Below are positions 34,271 to 46,271 of a DNA stretch of 64,000 nucleotides, piece after piece (the stretch's first letter is position 1; every line of letters starts with the position of its first letter). The notes below the pieces were generated by a model. It saw only the letters and a program-made list of their open reading frames with translations, ran no database searches and had not been told where the DNA came from. The position numbers were made by a program, and so were the translations under genes. The stretch is taken from NCBI GenBank assembly GCA_022559845.1, contig CM040127.1, positions 33,070,708 through 33,134,707 of the forward strand. The letters are read 5' to 3'. The DNA is from Amorphophallus konjac (lineage: Eukaryota > Streptophyta > Magnoliopsida > Alismatales > Araceae).

Positions 34271-35579
34271 TGCCTTCTGGCCTTCCATGTTCAATTTTTC
34301 TGACTCCATCTTGTCTAGGACCCCCTGTAGTGTTAATTTGAGAAGGGAAAAATTTAGGATGGGGCCATACTTATCTGATGTTCACGCGTTTTGTTTCTCC
34401 GTTGTCAATCGTTTCATTGCAGAAAGCGTGTCTAAACTGAAGCTCTTCTCTTCTGTCAAGGAGGTTCTGGCCCTTCTGGGCTTGGAACTAAATCTGGAAA
34501 ATCCGAGACGTCAAGCGGTCACCCTTGCATAAAATCCCACTTATCCGAGTCATTTCAATTTCTGTTTTTTCACGGCATCTTATGACTAGTAACTGAAACA
34601 AGATCATAAATATCTCTTCGGAATTGATTAACGGTGTAAACTTAGAATACTGAACAAATAATATAACCTTTCTGATCAGAAAGTGATTTGTGAAGGACGC
34701 AAGTCTTGCTTTGTGATATTGTGAGTTGGCTTTCTTTGTCGTGATTGATGTAGCTATTGACATTATACCTTGGATGGTTCTGGAGAACTTGGTGGCCCAA
34801 ATGTCACCTTGCAAAATGACTACTTTGTGAATAAAGTGAGATCCCTCTGTAGTGAATTGTGACCAGAAACACATCTATGATGAGGTTCTTTCATTTACAC
34901 ATTCAGCAGAGGACAATTTCTTTTGTGATTAAATGCAACATTATCTGGGTCAGTTTATTTGAGCAAAGTTGACTTCCCGCATTAGCATTTCTGTCTTTTG
35001 CTTATTTTAGGGCCACCGTGATCGACTGAAACTGTGGGTATTGATGGGCCTCACCCTTCTCATTTCTGGATTTATTCTCCACTTCACAGGAGGTGAGGAA
35101 ACTACTACTGTGAACTGCAAGTCCCAGGGAATTCTCTGCAGGAGCACATGTGACTGGTGAACCCTCCGCTCCGCACGGCCTGCGTGCAGCTTCCCTCGTG
35201 CTTGCAGTGGTGAGTCCATAATTTTTTAATTTCATTTCTTGATATTGGCATTTCAAAAAATAGAATAGAAATTTTGATTTCAAAAAAATTAATGAGCATC
35301 AAACAATGGTCTAGTGTCAAGTTTCCAAAGGTGTTACTGTTTATGATATGAGAGTAAAAAGGTGCAAGAATATTCAGATGGAATGACCAAATCTAAATTT
35401 GAGCTGTAATTATGGTTCAAACCGAACCAAACCGAATTAACTCGGTTTGGTTTGGTTTGGTTTCAAAGACGTCCGGTTTGGTTTGGTTCGGGTTGACCTC
35501 TCAATTCGGCTTGGTTTGATTTGAGAAAAAATCTACTCAAACCAAACCAAACCAAACCGTGCTCACCCCTATCTACGGA

Positions 35580-36741
35580 TACGCCGTATCCGAAAACTCG
35601 ATCTGAATCCAAAAAATTTGATCAAGCTTATTTGATTCGGAAAGGGCCATTTGTGCGGATCCGGGGCGGCACTTTCCTGATCCGAAAGTGCATATCTTGA
35701 TCGTGATTGGCATTTGGCGGCTTGGCCGGAGCTCCAATCTCCACTTCGCTCTCCTTCAGCTCGTCTCTCTAGGGTACCAGCGGCGGCTATTTCACGACGA
35801 CGACTCCTCGGCCACCCACGACAGCAACGGCGATGACTACAGTGACCACCTCTGAGATCCACCTGCTCAGAACCCCTCTTTGCACCTCTAGAGTTTCCCC
35901 ATCGTCGGCGATCTCAGAGACGACAATGTGATCTCCTTGACGGCCACCCGCAGCGGCAATAGTCAAGGCTATCGCGATATGCTGATCTCTCTCTCTGGGA
36001 GTGCGTTTCTTTCCTCTCCCTTCCCATGTCTTCCGTCTGTGCGCTTCTTCTTATTCTTCTTCTCCTCCCCCCTATGTTGCATCCCGCTTCTCTGAATCCC
36101 TTTCTGTAGTCTCCTGTCTCCTGCTAGAACTAGGAAAAGGAGAAAAAAAATGATTTTTGGGAGGTCTTTTTCCTTTGTTTTTTTTACTAAGAGAAAAAAA
36201 AAGGAAGGAAAGAGGTGGACTTTACAAGGTGAGTTTTTTTTTCTTTTTTCATGAGTTTCTAGGTGGCCAGGATTTTCAGAATAGAGATCCATATCCTTTT
36301 TTGTTTTCTGGATTCTTGATTTCATTTTCTTTTTTTTTTCCCAAATTTTTGTGCTTTTCTTCTTCTTTTAAATGTCTCTAGGATTTATTTGTCTGAATAC
36401 CTCAGGGCAGGTTTCCGTTTATTTTTTTTTCAAATAGTTCTTCTCTTTCATTTTCAGAGAAAAGGGGAAGCTTTTAATTAGAACTCTTTTCTTGTCTTCT
36501 CATCCTTCCGGAGCCCTCTCCCTGTTCTTCGTTTGTGTTACATAACCATGCTGGGTAATCATGTTCAACTTTCTTTGTTTCTTTTTCCTGTAACCTGTTG
36601 CTTTTCCCTCTCTTCTAGTCATCTTTACAAAACCTTCACAAAAAAAATGTCCCCCCTTTGCCCTGATTCTTCCTTCCTCGTCTGTATCTATCATCCATCA
36701 CTCTGGTCTTTACTCATCTTTTTGCTCAGTACTAAAGGCAA
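35580..36741. other. Non-coding DNA after the Pack-type element
   Basis: Begins with a palindromic TACGCCGTATCCG patch, then a GC-rich exon-like stretch (35700-35960) and long T- and A-rich runs (36140-36440). No gene is recognised. Together with 37780-38140, rich in GGATCCGAA words, it may belong to a larger transposon whose ends TAGGGGCGTC (33209) and GACACCCCTA (38140) are inverted, but no matching target duplication was found. Confidence 0.4.
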
Positions 36742-36837
36742 ATGGCAGCAGCCATAGATATGTACAGGAGCAACAGATCCATCTTCTTAACGGAGGACCC
36801 TTTCCCAGAAGAGCTCATGAAAGTCCTGGAGTCTTTT
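36742..36837 (+). pseudogene. Possible RAP2-4-like ERF transcription factor N-terminal fragment
   Basis: The frame begins MAAAIDMYRSNRSIFLTEDP and continues FPEELMKVLESF, then loses resemblance. The MAAAIDMY start and EELMKVLESF segment resemble the N-terminus of plant RAP2-4-type AP2/ERF factors. No AP2 domain follows. It is probably a captured or broken fragment. The call rests on about 30 residues and is tentative. Confidence 0.35.
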
Positions 36838-36960
36838 TTTTCTCAGGAGTGCTGCTTCCTCTCTCCCCTTCCCTTCCTCTTCTGCTGCCTCCCCCTCCCC
36901 CACTTGGTACAGAGATGTGTCACTCGATTATTAGGATTTCATAGCAAGTACCTCTTCTGA

Positions 36961-38158
36961 TTCTAAAGACTTCATACCTTGCTTGAAAATAAATTAACAT
37001 GACTGAAGTTTAGTAATTTCTAGCAGAGAAAAAAGCTGTAATAGTAATAATTCAATTTAAACTAACATGACTGAAGTTTTCCATCATGCTCCATATCTTT
37101 GGGGATTAGATTTTTCAAATGAGACTAAGTTGACTGCCTTTTTTTATTTTAGTTAGTGTGATGGATGCCTACTTTCTTTAACATTCTTATTTCTAATATT
37201 TCGTTATCTATTTATATAGTTTTATTTTATCTTCTTGGTAATATAATTAACATCATGAGCAGGGAATGGATAAGATTTCTTACCAACGGGATTATTATGT
37301 CCTCTGAGACTCCTTTGAAGAGATACACACTTTCTAATATCCTCTGAAAGAAATGCCATTGAATGCTTGATCTTATTACCTTGGGAAGGATGATGTATAG
37401 TAAAAACCTTAAACAAATGGGCATACTTCATTCTTATGAAAATACTTTTGCTTTTCCTTCCAAATGGGCATATTTCATTCTTATGAAAATACTACCGGTT
37501 TTCCTTCTATTTGATGCAACATATGACTCTATCAGCAGTCAAATCAGTCTACTTCACCCATTTTTTCTCTTATCCAGTGGACTAGTGGAAGCATGCAGCT
37601 AGTAGTTTTCGTATCAGAATGTGCTTCTGGAAGTTATTTTTTTTCGTGGTTACAGGACAGTGATGTCTGATTGAATTTGCAAGATCATGGCAGCAACCTG
37701 CGCCATAGTTCGTCCTCTGAGGTGAAGCAGCCATCAAGCATTGAAAAGCAAATGTTAGAATTTTCAATGTAATGTGCCTACTATTTGGATCCGAAAGAAG
37801 ATCCGAATCTCCCCAAAACTTCTGAATTTTAATGTAATATGTGTTTACTACGTGGATCCGAATATCCCAAAAAATTTTGATGCAAGTCTAGTGGTGTCTG
37901 CTATATGGATCCGAAAACAGATCCATTGGATCTGAAAATTTTGGATCCAAATATATAAATTTGGATCTCCCTATCTCATTAATTATAAAATATATATATT
38001 ATCATTTTCGGGTTAGACTTGGATCCAAAAATTTAACTTTGGATTCGGATCAGACCCGGGTCGGATCCAAATCGTAGAATGTTGGATTCGGATCCTAACC
38101 ACAAAGGATCCGACCCGGATCAGATCTGTTGACACCCCTACGCCCAACCCATCCATCA
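36961..38158. other. AT-rich DNA with GGATCCGAA repeats
   Basis: No gene recognised. From 37780 to 38140, words of the GGATCCGAA and GGATCTG kind recur, ending in TGACACCCCTA, as seen at the ends of hAT-type MITEs. Confidence 0.4.
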
Positions 38159-38410
38159 GAGTGAGGCTTGCTACACACCCTGGTGTGCTACACACCTGGG
38201 CGTCCAGTGCCTTTTATTTTTATTTTTTTAAATTTTTTGACGTGGGCACTAAGTCATCTGTTGCTTTTTATTTTTGTAGATAATGCAATGATGGCATAGC
38301 TTGCCCGAAAAATTAAGATTACTTGATATTCACGTTAATTTTTTTTTTAAAAATAAAAATAATACACACTCAGAATGTGCAGCACATCGAGTGTGCAGCA
38401 AGCCTTACTC
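38159..38410. mobile_element. Mutator-like MITE, 252 bp
   Basis: The ends GAGTGAGGCTTGCT and AGCAAGCCTTACTC are inverted repeats that continue for about 35 bases with few mismatches. Flanks are CATCCATCA and CATCCATTA (38150-38158, 38411-38419), a 9-bp duplication with one mismatch, as expected for Mutator-type insertion. It sits about 230 bases upstream of the ARV1 start codon. Confidence 0.8.
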
Positions 38411-38641
38411 CATCCATTAACAACCCTCCAACTCCAATATGACAACCTGCACGCCCGGCCCACCACAGGTAGCCCACCTCCAGTAGCCCGGCCCAAGCCC
38501 CAGCGGGGTAGCATGCAACAACCCGAACATGACCTGGTAGTCGTAATGTTTTTGGTGCATAGGAGATTCCGCCATTTGCTACTGGGAGTACCTCGCCGGT
38601 CTCTGCGCTCAGACCGAGAGAGAGAGAGAGAGGGGGGGTGG

Positions 38642-41600
38642 ATGGAGCTCCGGTGCGTGAACTGCGGCGCGAGGGTGAGAAGGTTGCTGGTGCAGTACTC
38701 TCCCGGGAACATCCGGCTGATGAAATGTGTAAGCAAAAAGAAACTGCATATAAATCCCATGCTTCTTCGCACTCTTCCCGGTTTCTTTGGAGCTCATCCC
38801 GTTTTCTGCCTCTGATTTGTCTCATATGTGACCACCAGGAGAGTTGCAAGGCTGTCGCCGATCCCTATGTCGAGTGCGAGCTCATGGTGAGTTGGTATCC
38901 ATTGAAAAGATATCACCTTTGGGAACCCCTAAGAATCCTTTGCTCCAAAGGTTTTCATCTTTGGGTCAGGATGCTTCTGAGAACTTGGTGGGTCACTCTT
39001 GTGTAGATTCTTTTGATCGACCTGATTCTGCACAAGCAAAAGGCTTTCCGGCATTTGCTGTTCAATATGCAGAATCAAGATGAAGTTAAGATGGAGGTAT
39101 CTCTTTTTTGCTGTTCAAATTTCTTTTTGTGCAAAGACCGTGCTTTTGTTAGGAGAATTGGCAGTATGTGACTATAAATTGGTTCTCTGCTTAGTGTTTG
39201 GGTGTATTTGGGCATGTTACTGGTGGCCAAAGGGGAAGATACTTCTTGCCCCCAAATATGAGTTGTATAAAGTTGAATATGGAACAATTGTTTTGTTCCT
39301 CTTTTTTTTCAAGAAAAAAATTGTCATTGGATATGGACACTTGGATAAAAGATGGGAATGGGTAAAAGAAATATATCTGCATGTTAGTAAGACAGATCAA
39401 AACATCATACAACTTAGATCTGCCTATGAGAAAGAAATGTCCTCTTGTATCCGGATCCGGGATTATGCCTGGAGCCACGATAACATGGTAAGTTGGGGAT
39501 CCCCCTACACAACTCACCCAAGGTTTAATGGGAAGCCAAGTTCCTCATCATAAACAAATTGTAATTGAAGTTTAATATAGTTTATTTTTCATAGCCACAA
39601 CGTTTCAAATAAGAAGGTTATTTTTGTAGTTATATAATCATTTGCTAGTTCTATTTTGAAATGTAAATTTGAGGTATTGTGCACTATTTTTAAACACATT
39701 TTTTTGTCTTTTTTTCAATGTGGGACTATTCTACCAATAGTTTCAACAAATTGTATCCCCTTTGCTCTTGGAGCATAAATGCAAAATAATGTGGGGGTCT
39801 TGTTTCAAGTGGGACTAATAATCTAGCAGGTCCTTGGTCAGTTTCCTTTGTATCACAAAACCGTAATTTGTTCGGTCGGTGAACTATCTAACTCTAATCT
39901 GCTTGACAATCATACTGAAATGAAATGCACTGGCACTCTCTTTTTTCTTTTTTGCTTTATGATGCAAAGCCCACGAGAAAATTTTCAACAATATTTCCAA
40001 TTGAAATTACAGGATGTTTGAAATATCTATCATCTATTTCCTTACCCATTTATGCAATAATTTGAAAAAATCCAGGTCTATTTGAACTTTCATACAATAA
40101 TCTTTTCATTCGAGTGTTCTGTGTTTTTTTTTTTTCAAATTGTATGGTTGTACCCACACATTGAACTTTTACTTATAAATTAGCTTTGCCCTTGACCCTT
40201 TTTTGACATTTTTGCAGGGAATGTTGTGGAAGACATGCTTTATTTATTTCCTGTCAGATATGTGTATCCAAACATATGCATTTTTCAATAATGGCTGTTC
40301 ATGATTTTACTAAGATGTTTTTGCATATCCAATCTTCTTCCTATTGCAAATGCTTTAACAAGCCAAGTTAGACATGCACTATTAAGTAAAGAGTGGGATT
40401 CATCTAAAAGCTCTTTGTTCTTGGTTTGGACATGTGGAAAGGTGCAGTTATTTTGTGGAACACTCTATGTAAATTACTGGTCAGTGACCAGCTTAGGAGT
40501 CCAAATCTTCTAAAGATTTGCAACAATTTTCTTGCAGATGTTGCTGCATGTTTCCTCTGGCCACTTCATATTTTTTGGTTTTATTTTCCTTTCTACTAGG
40601 ACCTTGCTGAATAACCAGAATTCATCCATTGGTATTACCAGGTAAGGTTCTATTTTATCAGTGTCACTGGATGCTCCAAGCTAGTTTGCTTCTTATGCTT
40701 TGTGCATATGCTTATTTCTTAGCATGCTATAGGTGCATCACTTGATCACAACTTGACCTAATAGTGAAAGTGTCTTTGAAGCATAATAGACCTATAGTTG
40801 ATAAGTAGCTTTAGTGGCCACTGGTTTTAAATAGGCAGGGAACAACATGTGATATTCAAGACAATTGATACAGTTGGGACACTTGCGAGACACTAATAGT
40901 TTCAATAGAATTGGTCACACTAAATACAAATTTCAGCATGTAGTTGCCTCCCTATTAAAGAAAACTCATGAGTTTGTCTTTGAGGTGCTGTTCTCTCCAA
41001 TATAGGCATTTTTAAACATGAAGTTTATAGAATCTCATGACTCCACATCAAGTAAAAGTTGGCATTTCATGCCACATTGACAGAAAACCTCTCAAACTAT
41101 TTGAAGTGTAATAATGTTTGGCACTAATTTTGGGAACTTTTCTGTCTTCTGTTTCTTCTTAAAAATTTTGGTTGCAAGATCTGTGGGCTTCAGAGCAAAA
41201 TGATTTCTTTTCAAATAGAAGGGTTTTTATGCATACTCTTAAGGCATCCTCTATATGTGAAAAATACCTTACATAGATTATAATGTGAAAATGCCTTCGG
41301 CTCTAATAGAAATAGAGATGAGCTAAATTAGACTCTTGGAAGACACTGCTTTCAAAAAAGACACTACTTTCAAATTGATAGAATTAAACTCTTGGAGTCA
41401 TTGTTTTCAAGGTGTCACCTAGGTTTCAAGGCGTCCCATTGTGCCCAAGGCAACCAGGTGCCTAGGGGAGTAGCCCATTAAGGCACTCACCTGGCTGCCT
41501 TGGTGCACATTGGCCACCTTGGTCCCACCTAGCCTGCATTGGCAGGGCATCCACTCCTTTTTTTGAGGTCTGTTTTAATATTTGTGCAAAAGTTCAGGGG

Positions 41601-43617
41601 CAATTTTGAAAAATTGGCAAATGATATGTCAAGATTGGAAAGAGAAGATAGGACTTTTATTTCCCTTTTCCCTTTCTCTCGGATTCTTCTCCCTATCGAT
41701 TCCTCTTCCCTCCTCTTAAGGACATTGATCCCTATTTGCATGGTGCATTTTTTAAGATAGTGACATTTTTGTGATTTTTTTGATAATTGACAAGTTGAAA
41801 ATTAAAAAATTATTATGTCGATGTGCCTATAATATACCTAGAAATTTGTCATATTTATGTTTCCTTTTAATATAGAGCATAACTATTTGAATACCAAATT
41901 TTAGATTAAAATTTTCATATTGATTGACAGGTATTCAGAAATTCTTATTGGTTTTATCCTTATTAATTTGTTATGGTCTGTCTAAAATATAGGTATATGT
42001 TGAAGATTTGTGAGTATCAAATTTTCTATTAACTAAATATTGAATTTATATGTAGAAAATGTATAGTTCTCTTGAAATGTACTTAGTTATATAAACTAGA
42101 CTTCCCTTGAGCACCTCACCTCGTCACCCGATTAGTAAGGCGGTGGGCCACCGGTGGCCTTGGTCGCATTGACAACCATGCTTGGAGTGCAATGTTTCCA
42201 AATGGGTATTAAAAGACTAATGATTTTCTTATTTTAGGTAAAACAAAACACACGTAGGATGTGTCCTCTCTTTCAAATGATAAGTTGCAGATGTAAAATA
42301 TATGTTGCTGAGGAATCACATAAACATGTGGGCAAGTGTTTAGTTCCAAAATGGCTGATAGTTACCCTAAAGAAGATCGTTTATCCATATATATAACTTT
42401 TCCATTTCACCATTCATTTGTACTCTTTTCAAGGGCTGAAAGAACTCTTGGGGTTTGATACTTGGCAAGAACCTAGGGTACATGATTAAACTGGTGGTTG
42501 TGTAATTTTAGATTGTTTAAACTATGTTATGACAGATTGGTATAATCTTTTAGCACATTCATATAGTTGCCAGGGCACTGAACTAAGTCATGAAATGCTC
42601 CAAATGAGTTGCCATATGCTTTGAAGGGCATCTGGATTATAGGCTCCTAGAATTTGGTCAGATGGAAGGCTTCTCGAATCTAAACCTGGCCCATGATTCC
42701 GCTATTGAATGATGCTGGTTGATCCCAGAGATAAGCTCATAGTTCTGCCAAGACAATGATCGACTGATCCCACAACACCATTTTTTTATTGAACATGTAT
42801 TATTCTTTGCAAGAGGGGAGGACCACCCCACTAAAGAAGAATAGTGCTCTTTACTTTATAAGAGTAGGCATGGGGAGCTTTTTGTATGAAAATATTGCTA
42901 CTTGCTTGACTTTTTTGTCTTCAGAAACATAGCATTGTATTCTTAATTTCTAGACTTTCGAAGATTCTAGTTGCAGAAGAAATTACTAATGGGCATGAAC
43001 TGTGGTTGTAAGAGTCACTAGACATGATTCTCTATAATATCACCACTTTTAACTCATTCCATCTTTCATGGTCCATTGAAGTTCAGTTTGTTAAATTATG
43101 ATTTATACGGGAAATTTCTTCCAAGCAGAAACAAAATTCTTCATTGGAATTCATACATCTACATTATGCCCTTCATTGGTTTACTCTCAGGTTTAAAGGC
43201 ATTGTGCTGGCCATTCTTCTATCAAGCTATTTCAAGATATTTTCCTAGCAATGATGGTAAGTTGTTCAGTCTTTGCGTACTGGAACAAACACTTCCCACT
43301 TTAACTTAAAATTTCACGGTACATCTTTGACACTACCTACTTGAACAGGTCTGGGAATTTCCATCTTCAGTCATTCCCATCATTGATATTTTTGTTATAT
43401 CTTCCAATGCGGTGGCTCTTAAAGGTCCGTTTCTTTCTCCATGAATTGATAGCCAATGTTTCTACTGTTAGCCGCTTCTGCTGATTGTTGTTGCTTCCCA
43501 TTCACAGTCCTGACACAGCTGCCGACTGCAACTTGTATTGGAGTGCTCTTAGGAGCACATGGTATCAAGTTTTTAGCTTCAACTTGGTTGCAGATCCTGT
43601 CATCCACTTACTCTTAA
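38642..43617 (+). CDS. ARV1: ARV1 homologue (ER sterol/lipid homeostasis), frameshift in exon 7
   Basis: I read nine exons: 38642-38728, 38839-38886, 39007-39096, 40218-40263, 40368-40441, 40538-40641, 43191-43256, 43349-43424 and 43508-43617. All have GT/AG borders and fit in phase except exon 7. The N-terminal ARV1 zinc ribbon is complete: Cys5/Cys8 and Cys29/Cys32 in MELRCVNCGARV and IRLMKCESCKAVADPYVE. Membrane segments follow, including ILLIDLILHKQKAFRHLLFN, FIFFGFIFLSTRTLLN, VLAILLSSYFKIF and VWEFPSSVIPIIDIFVISSN. ARV1 is an ER membrane protein needed for sterol trafficking and lipid balance. Exon 7 is one base short, so after SSYFKIF the frame hits a stop at about 43243-43245. This is either a broken allele or a sequencing slip in a T run. 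Without it the protein would be 233 residues, normal for the family. Intron 6 holds a MITE. Confidence 0.85.
41399..42180. mobile_element. MITE in ARV1 intron 6, 782 bp
   Basis: The ends CATTGTTTTCAAGG and TTGACAACCATG are imperfect inverted repeats. A perfect 8-bp duplication CTTGGAGT flanks it (41391-41398, 42181-42188), pointing to a hAT-type transposon. GGCGTCCC, CTAGGGG and similar words near both ends are typical of a widespread plant MITE style. No transposase is present. Confidence 0.75.
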
Positions 43618-43787
43618 GATTTTCTGGACGGGGGTTGAATCAGACAGGAATCTGTCACCGAGAAGCATAGGATATGTACAGTTCTCTGATGCCACGACCA
43701 CGGGCCAGTCAAGCGGGGCCTTGTTTTTCAAAGAAACATGAGATTGGTGGGTGGATGTGTAATTTTCTCTCTCCCCCCACCAACCCC

Positions 43788-43790
<3 letters not shown>

Positions 43791-43840
<50 letters not shown>
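43791..43840. repeat. (GT)n-(GA)n compound microsatellite
   Basis: A GT tract runs directly into a GA tract of about 17 units, 170 bases after the ARV1 stop codon and possibly in its 3' UTR. Confidence 0.9.
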
Positions 43841-43842
<2 letters not shown>

Positions 43843-45029
43843 AATTAAACAGAAGTTATGCAGCATTTTGTCCATACTTGTTTTGTCATGTGTATTGTCA
43901 CTCATGTTGTTCCTTCTTTTGTCGTGAATCAATACGCAGTACTCACCAGCCTTCATGTTCGAAAAGAAGAAGGAGAAAGTTACCCAGCTGTTCATTCCCT
44001 TTTGATTGTGCCTTCATTCTCCTTTCCCCGTGCTTTACTGAACGAATGTGCCCGATGACTCTTCCCTGAGGCTTCAAGTTGGATGGTAAAATCACTATTA
44101 GTCTACTACCGAGGAATCACTCAGAAACATGTTTGTTTTCAAGCTGAAAATTTTGAAGTGATGAAAGAAGAAATTTTGCTTTCAAGGAGGCGTCATGTAT
44201 CCGTTTCTTTTGAAAGCTGATCAGTGCGGTTTATCAGCTGTGTTGTCAAACAATTCCCAATTGAACTTTGTATCAATATTTGGCCTGCGAGTGCTTGAAC
44301 ACCTATATAGGTCCTTCTCTGAACAACCTGATTTCACATCTCACACTCGTTGCAAGAGGATGGAACAGACGATGGGTTGTTTTCTTATTGATGATACCCT
44401 GATGTACAGGTAGGTGTCTTGGCTGCTTAATAATACTTGCAGATCCTCAGAGAACCAAGTCTTTCACCATGAAACTGATACTTAACAATCCTAGACATTC
44501 TATTATTAGTAATTGAAGACTGCTGGGGGGAAAAAGAGCAACACTATGATGAATTCACCGTTAAACTTAGAAAAGATTAATGTTATTGCATCATATAATT
44601 CTTGTTATATTTTTACGAGTTGTCAATCACATCGAAGACACCTTCTTATGACACTCTTGGAAAGATTTATGAGGGGCATCGTCCATTTGTCACCTAGGCC
44701 CTTGCAGGAGGTGAATTATGGAAGGAGGAGAGAGATATAAAGGAGAGAACCCCACATTCAAAATCTCCAAAAGTTGACGAGGACTTGTTTATGAAGAAAA
44801 ACATGTGGATTATAGAAAATAATCTATTATCTTTTAACCCTTTCCAAACGTGCACTTGTATAAAGATTTAGAAGGGGGTAGAAAACTAGTGTAGTATAGG
44901 TGTAAAGTCCAACACAACCATGTCTATCACTATTCCCTTTGACGTCCTCATTTCTACAATACGACCTTTTTATTTACAATTTTAGAAGGGGGGGAAGAAA
45001 ACAAAGGAACACATGAAGAACTTAGACCC
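43841..45029. other. Intergenic DNA downstream of ARV1
   Basis: Several short open frames (43858-44069, 44195-44413, 44513-44740) have no recognised product and no splice-site logic. The first few hundred bases may be ARV1 3' UTR. Confidence 0.4.
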
Positions 45030-45301
45030 TAGGCCCCACTTGGATGGGGGGATAAGTAGGAGTTAGCCTGATTTTTATCCCTGGGTTAGACACTTTTTTA
45101 CTTTGACAGGTGGAACAAGATAATTAGGCTACAAACATGGTTAACCTAGATTTAATCCGAAATTCAAAACTCATCTCAAAAGGTTGGTTAACTCTAACTC
45201 AATGTAGATCAAACTAAACTAAAAGTGGATTAACTCCGGAATAATCTAATCTAGTTGAGTTAACTTACTTTTAGTCTATCCCCCAATCAAAGTGGAGCCT
45301 A
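45030..45301. mobile_element. PIF/Harbinger-like MITE, about 270 bp
   Basis: TAGGCCCCACTTGGATGGGG at the left and its imperfect inverse, ending AGTGGAGCCTA, at the right. CTA occurs at both edges (45029-45031, 45299-45301), consistent with a short TA or 3-bp duplication. The interior is made of GTTAACTC-like words. Confidence 0.6.
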
Positions 45302-46218
45302 GCAGTGCACCAAGTTGAGTAATGTTCAAGTAGACCCCAGTTATGGAGATTCTACATCTATATACACATCCTCACATTTCAACAAATACTAAATCCTGGT
45401 TTGTTGCTTCATTTGTTTAATTCCATGCCACCCCTCGTCTGATCCACACGCTGAGTCTGAATAGAAAAACGGGAAGACTAATTGAGGGGATGGAAAGCTC
45501 GTTAGACAATGCAATCAGGAGGACTGACGACATCATTGTGCAATTACTTAGTTTGTTCATAATTTAGTACAAAACCCATTGAGCTTCTTCCGCCATTAAA
45601 CTAAACAGACTCTTCCTTCCAGCTCTAGCTAAGCATGAGTTGACAGTGGATTTAGTGACCAAAGCATTGAAGGGTTCTTAGTTGGAAGACTAAGAGGACA
45701 AATAGCACAGCACACCCAAACTGCACTTGATGGGCATTTCATCACGTTCTTGTTTGTAGTAATGGTCGCATAGGCAAGTTATTTGAAAGCTGACAAGTGG
45801 GGTCATGAATGGTAGAAAGAGACAGCGTTCAAAACCGCACTGATGACATGAAGATTCACCACCATATTCTTTGTCTAGTGATAGACTCGTCAGTAGAAAG
45901 TTAAGTGGGTGTAATTATTAGTGGATGCTTACTATGTTTTAGTGGGGGACAGCATAGGGATGACAACCATAGAATTGTTCTCAAGATCTGAAACCTTTTT
46001 CACAAAGGTGTTAAAAGTTAAAACAAGTTCATGCAGCCATGACACTGTGGCCACTTATATTTATATTGGGGGGTTGGTTCTTTACGTTGGGATGGCAACA
46101 TATGAACGAAGTTTTGCTGAATTGAATTATTATTGCTAACATGGAGTAGAATCACAAATAATCTGTTTCTATTTCAGATTTCAATATCTGCTGGCAGGAA
46201 TGATTTTTCTCTTAAGTT

Positions 46219-46219
<1 letters not shown>
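45302..46219. other. Intergenic DNA, no gene seen
   Basis: A 72-codon frame at 45921-46139 is unrecognised. There is no clear transposon end or splice pattern. Confidence 0.4.

Positions 46220-46269
<50 letters not shown>
46220..46269. repeat. (AT)n microsatellite
   Basis: About 25 AT units, immediately before the first of two 40-base direct repeats. Confidence 0.95.

Positions 46270-46271
<2 letters not shown>

Larger units (their letters stand above)
33225..35571. mobile_element. hAT-type element carrying a gene fragment (Pack-type), 2347 bp
   Basis: The ends TAGTGGTGATCA and TGCTCACCCCTA are imperfect inverted repeats, flanked by a perfect 8-bp duplication TCTACGGA (33217-33224 and 35572-35579). 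The sub-terminal ends are rich in AATCGAATCGA and GGTTTGGTTTGG words. The interior holds a DNAJC8-like first-exon fragment (33967-34117), a (GT)n tract (34228-34269) and unrecognised sequence, but no transposase. It is therefore non-autonomous and appears to have captured host gene DNA. Confidence 0.8.

Noticed and set aside
33209..38140. A single large TIR element spanning both gene fragments
   Set aside because: TAGGGGCGTC and GACACCCCTA are inverted, but the flanking 8 bases do not match, so I list it only as a possibility.
41931..41980. ARV1 exon 7 at 41931
   Set aside because: In phase and similar (YSEILIGFILI), but it lies inside a MITE with its own target duplication, and a better match (FKGIVLAILLSSYFKIF) exists at 43191.
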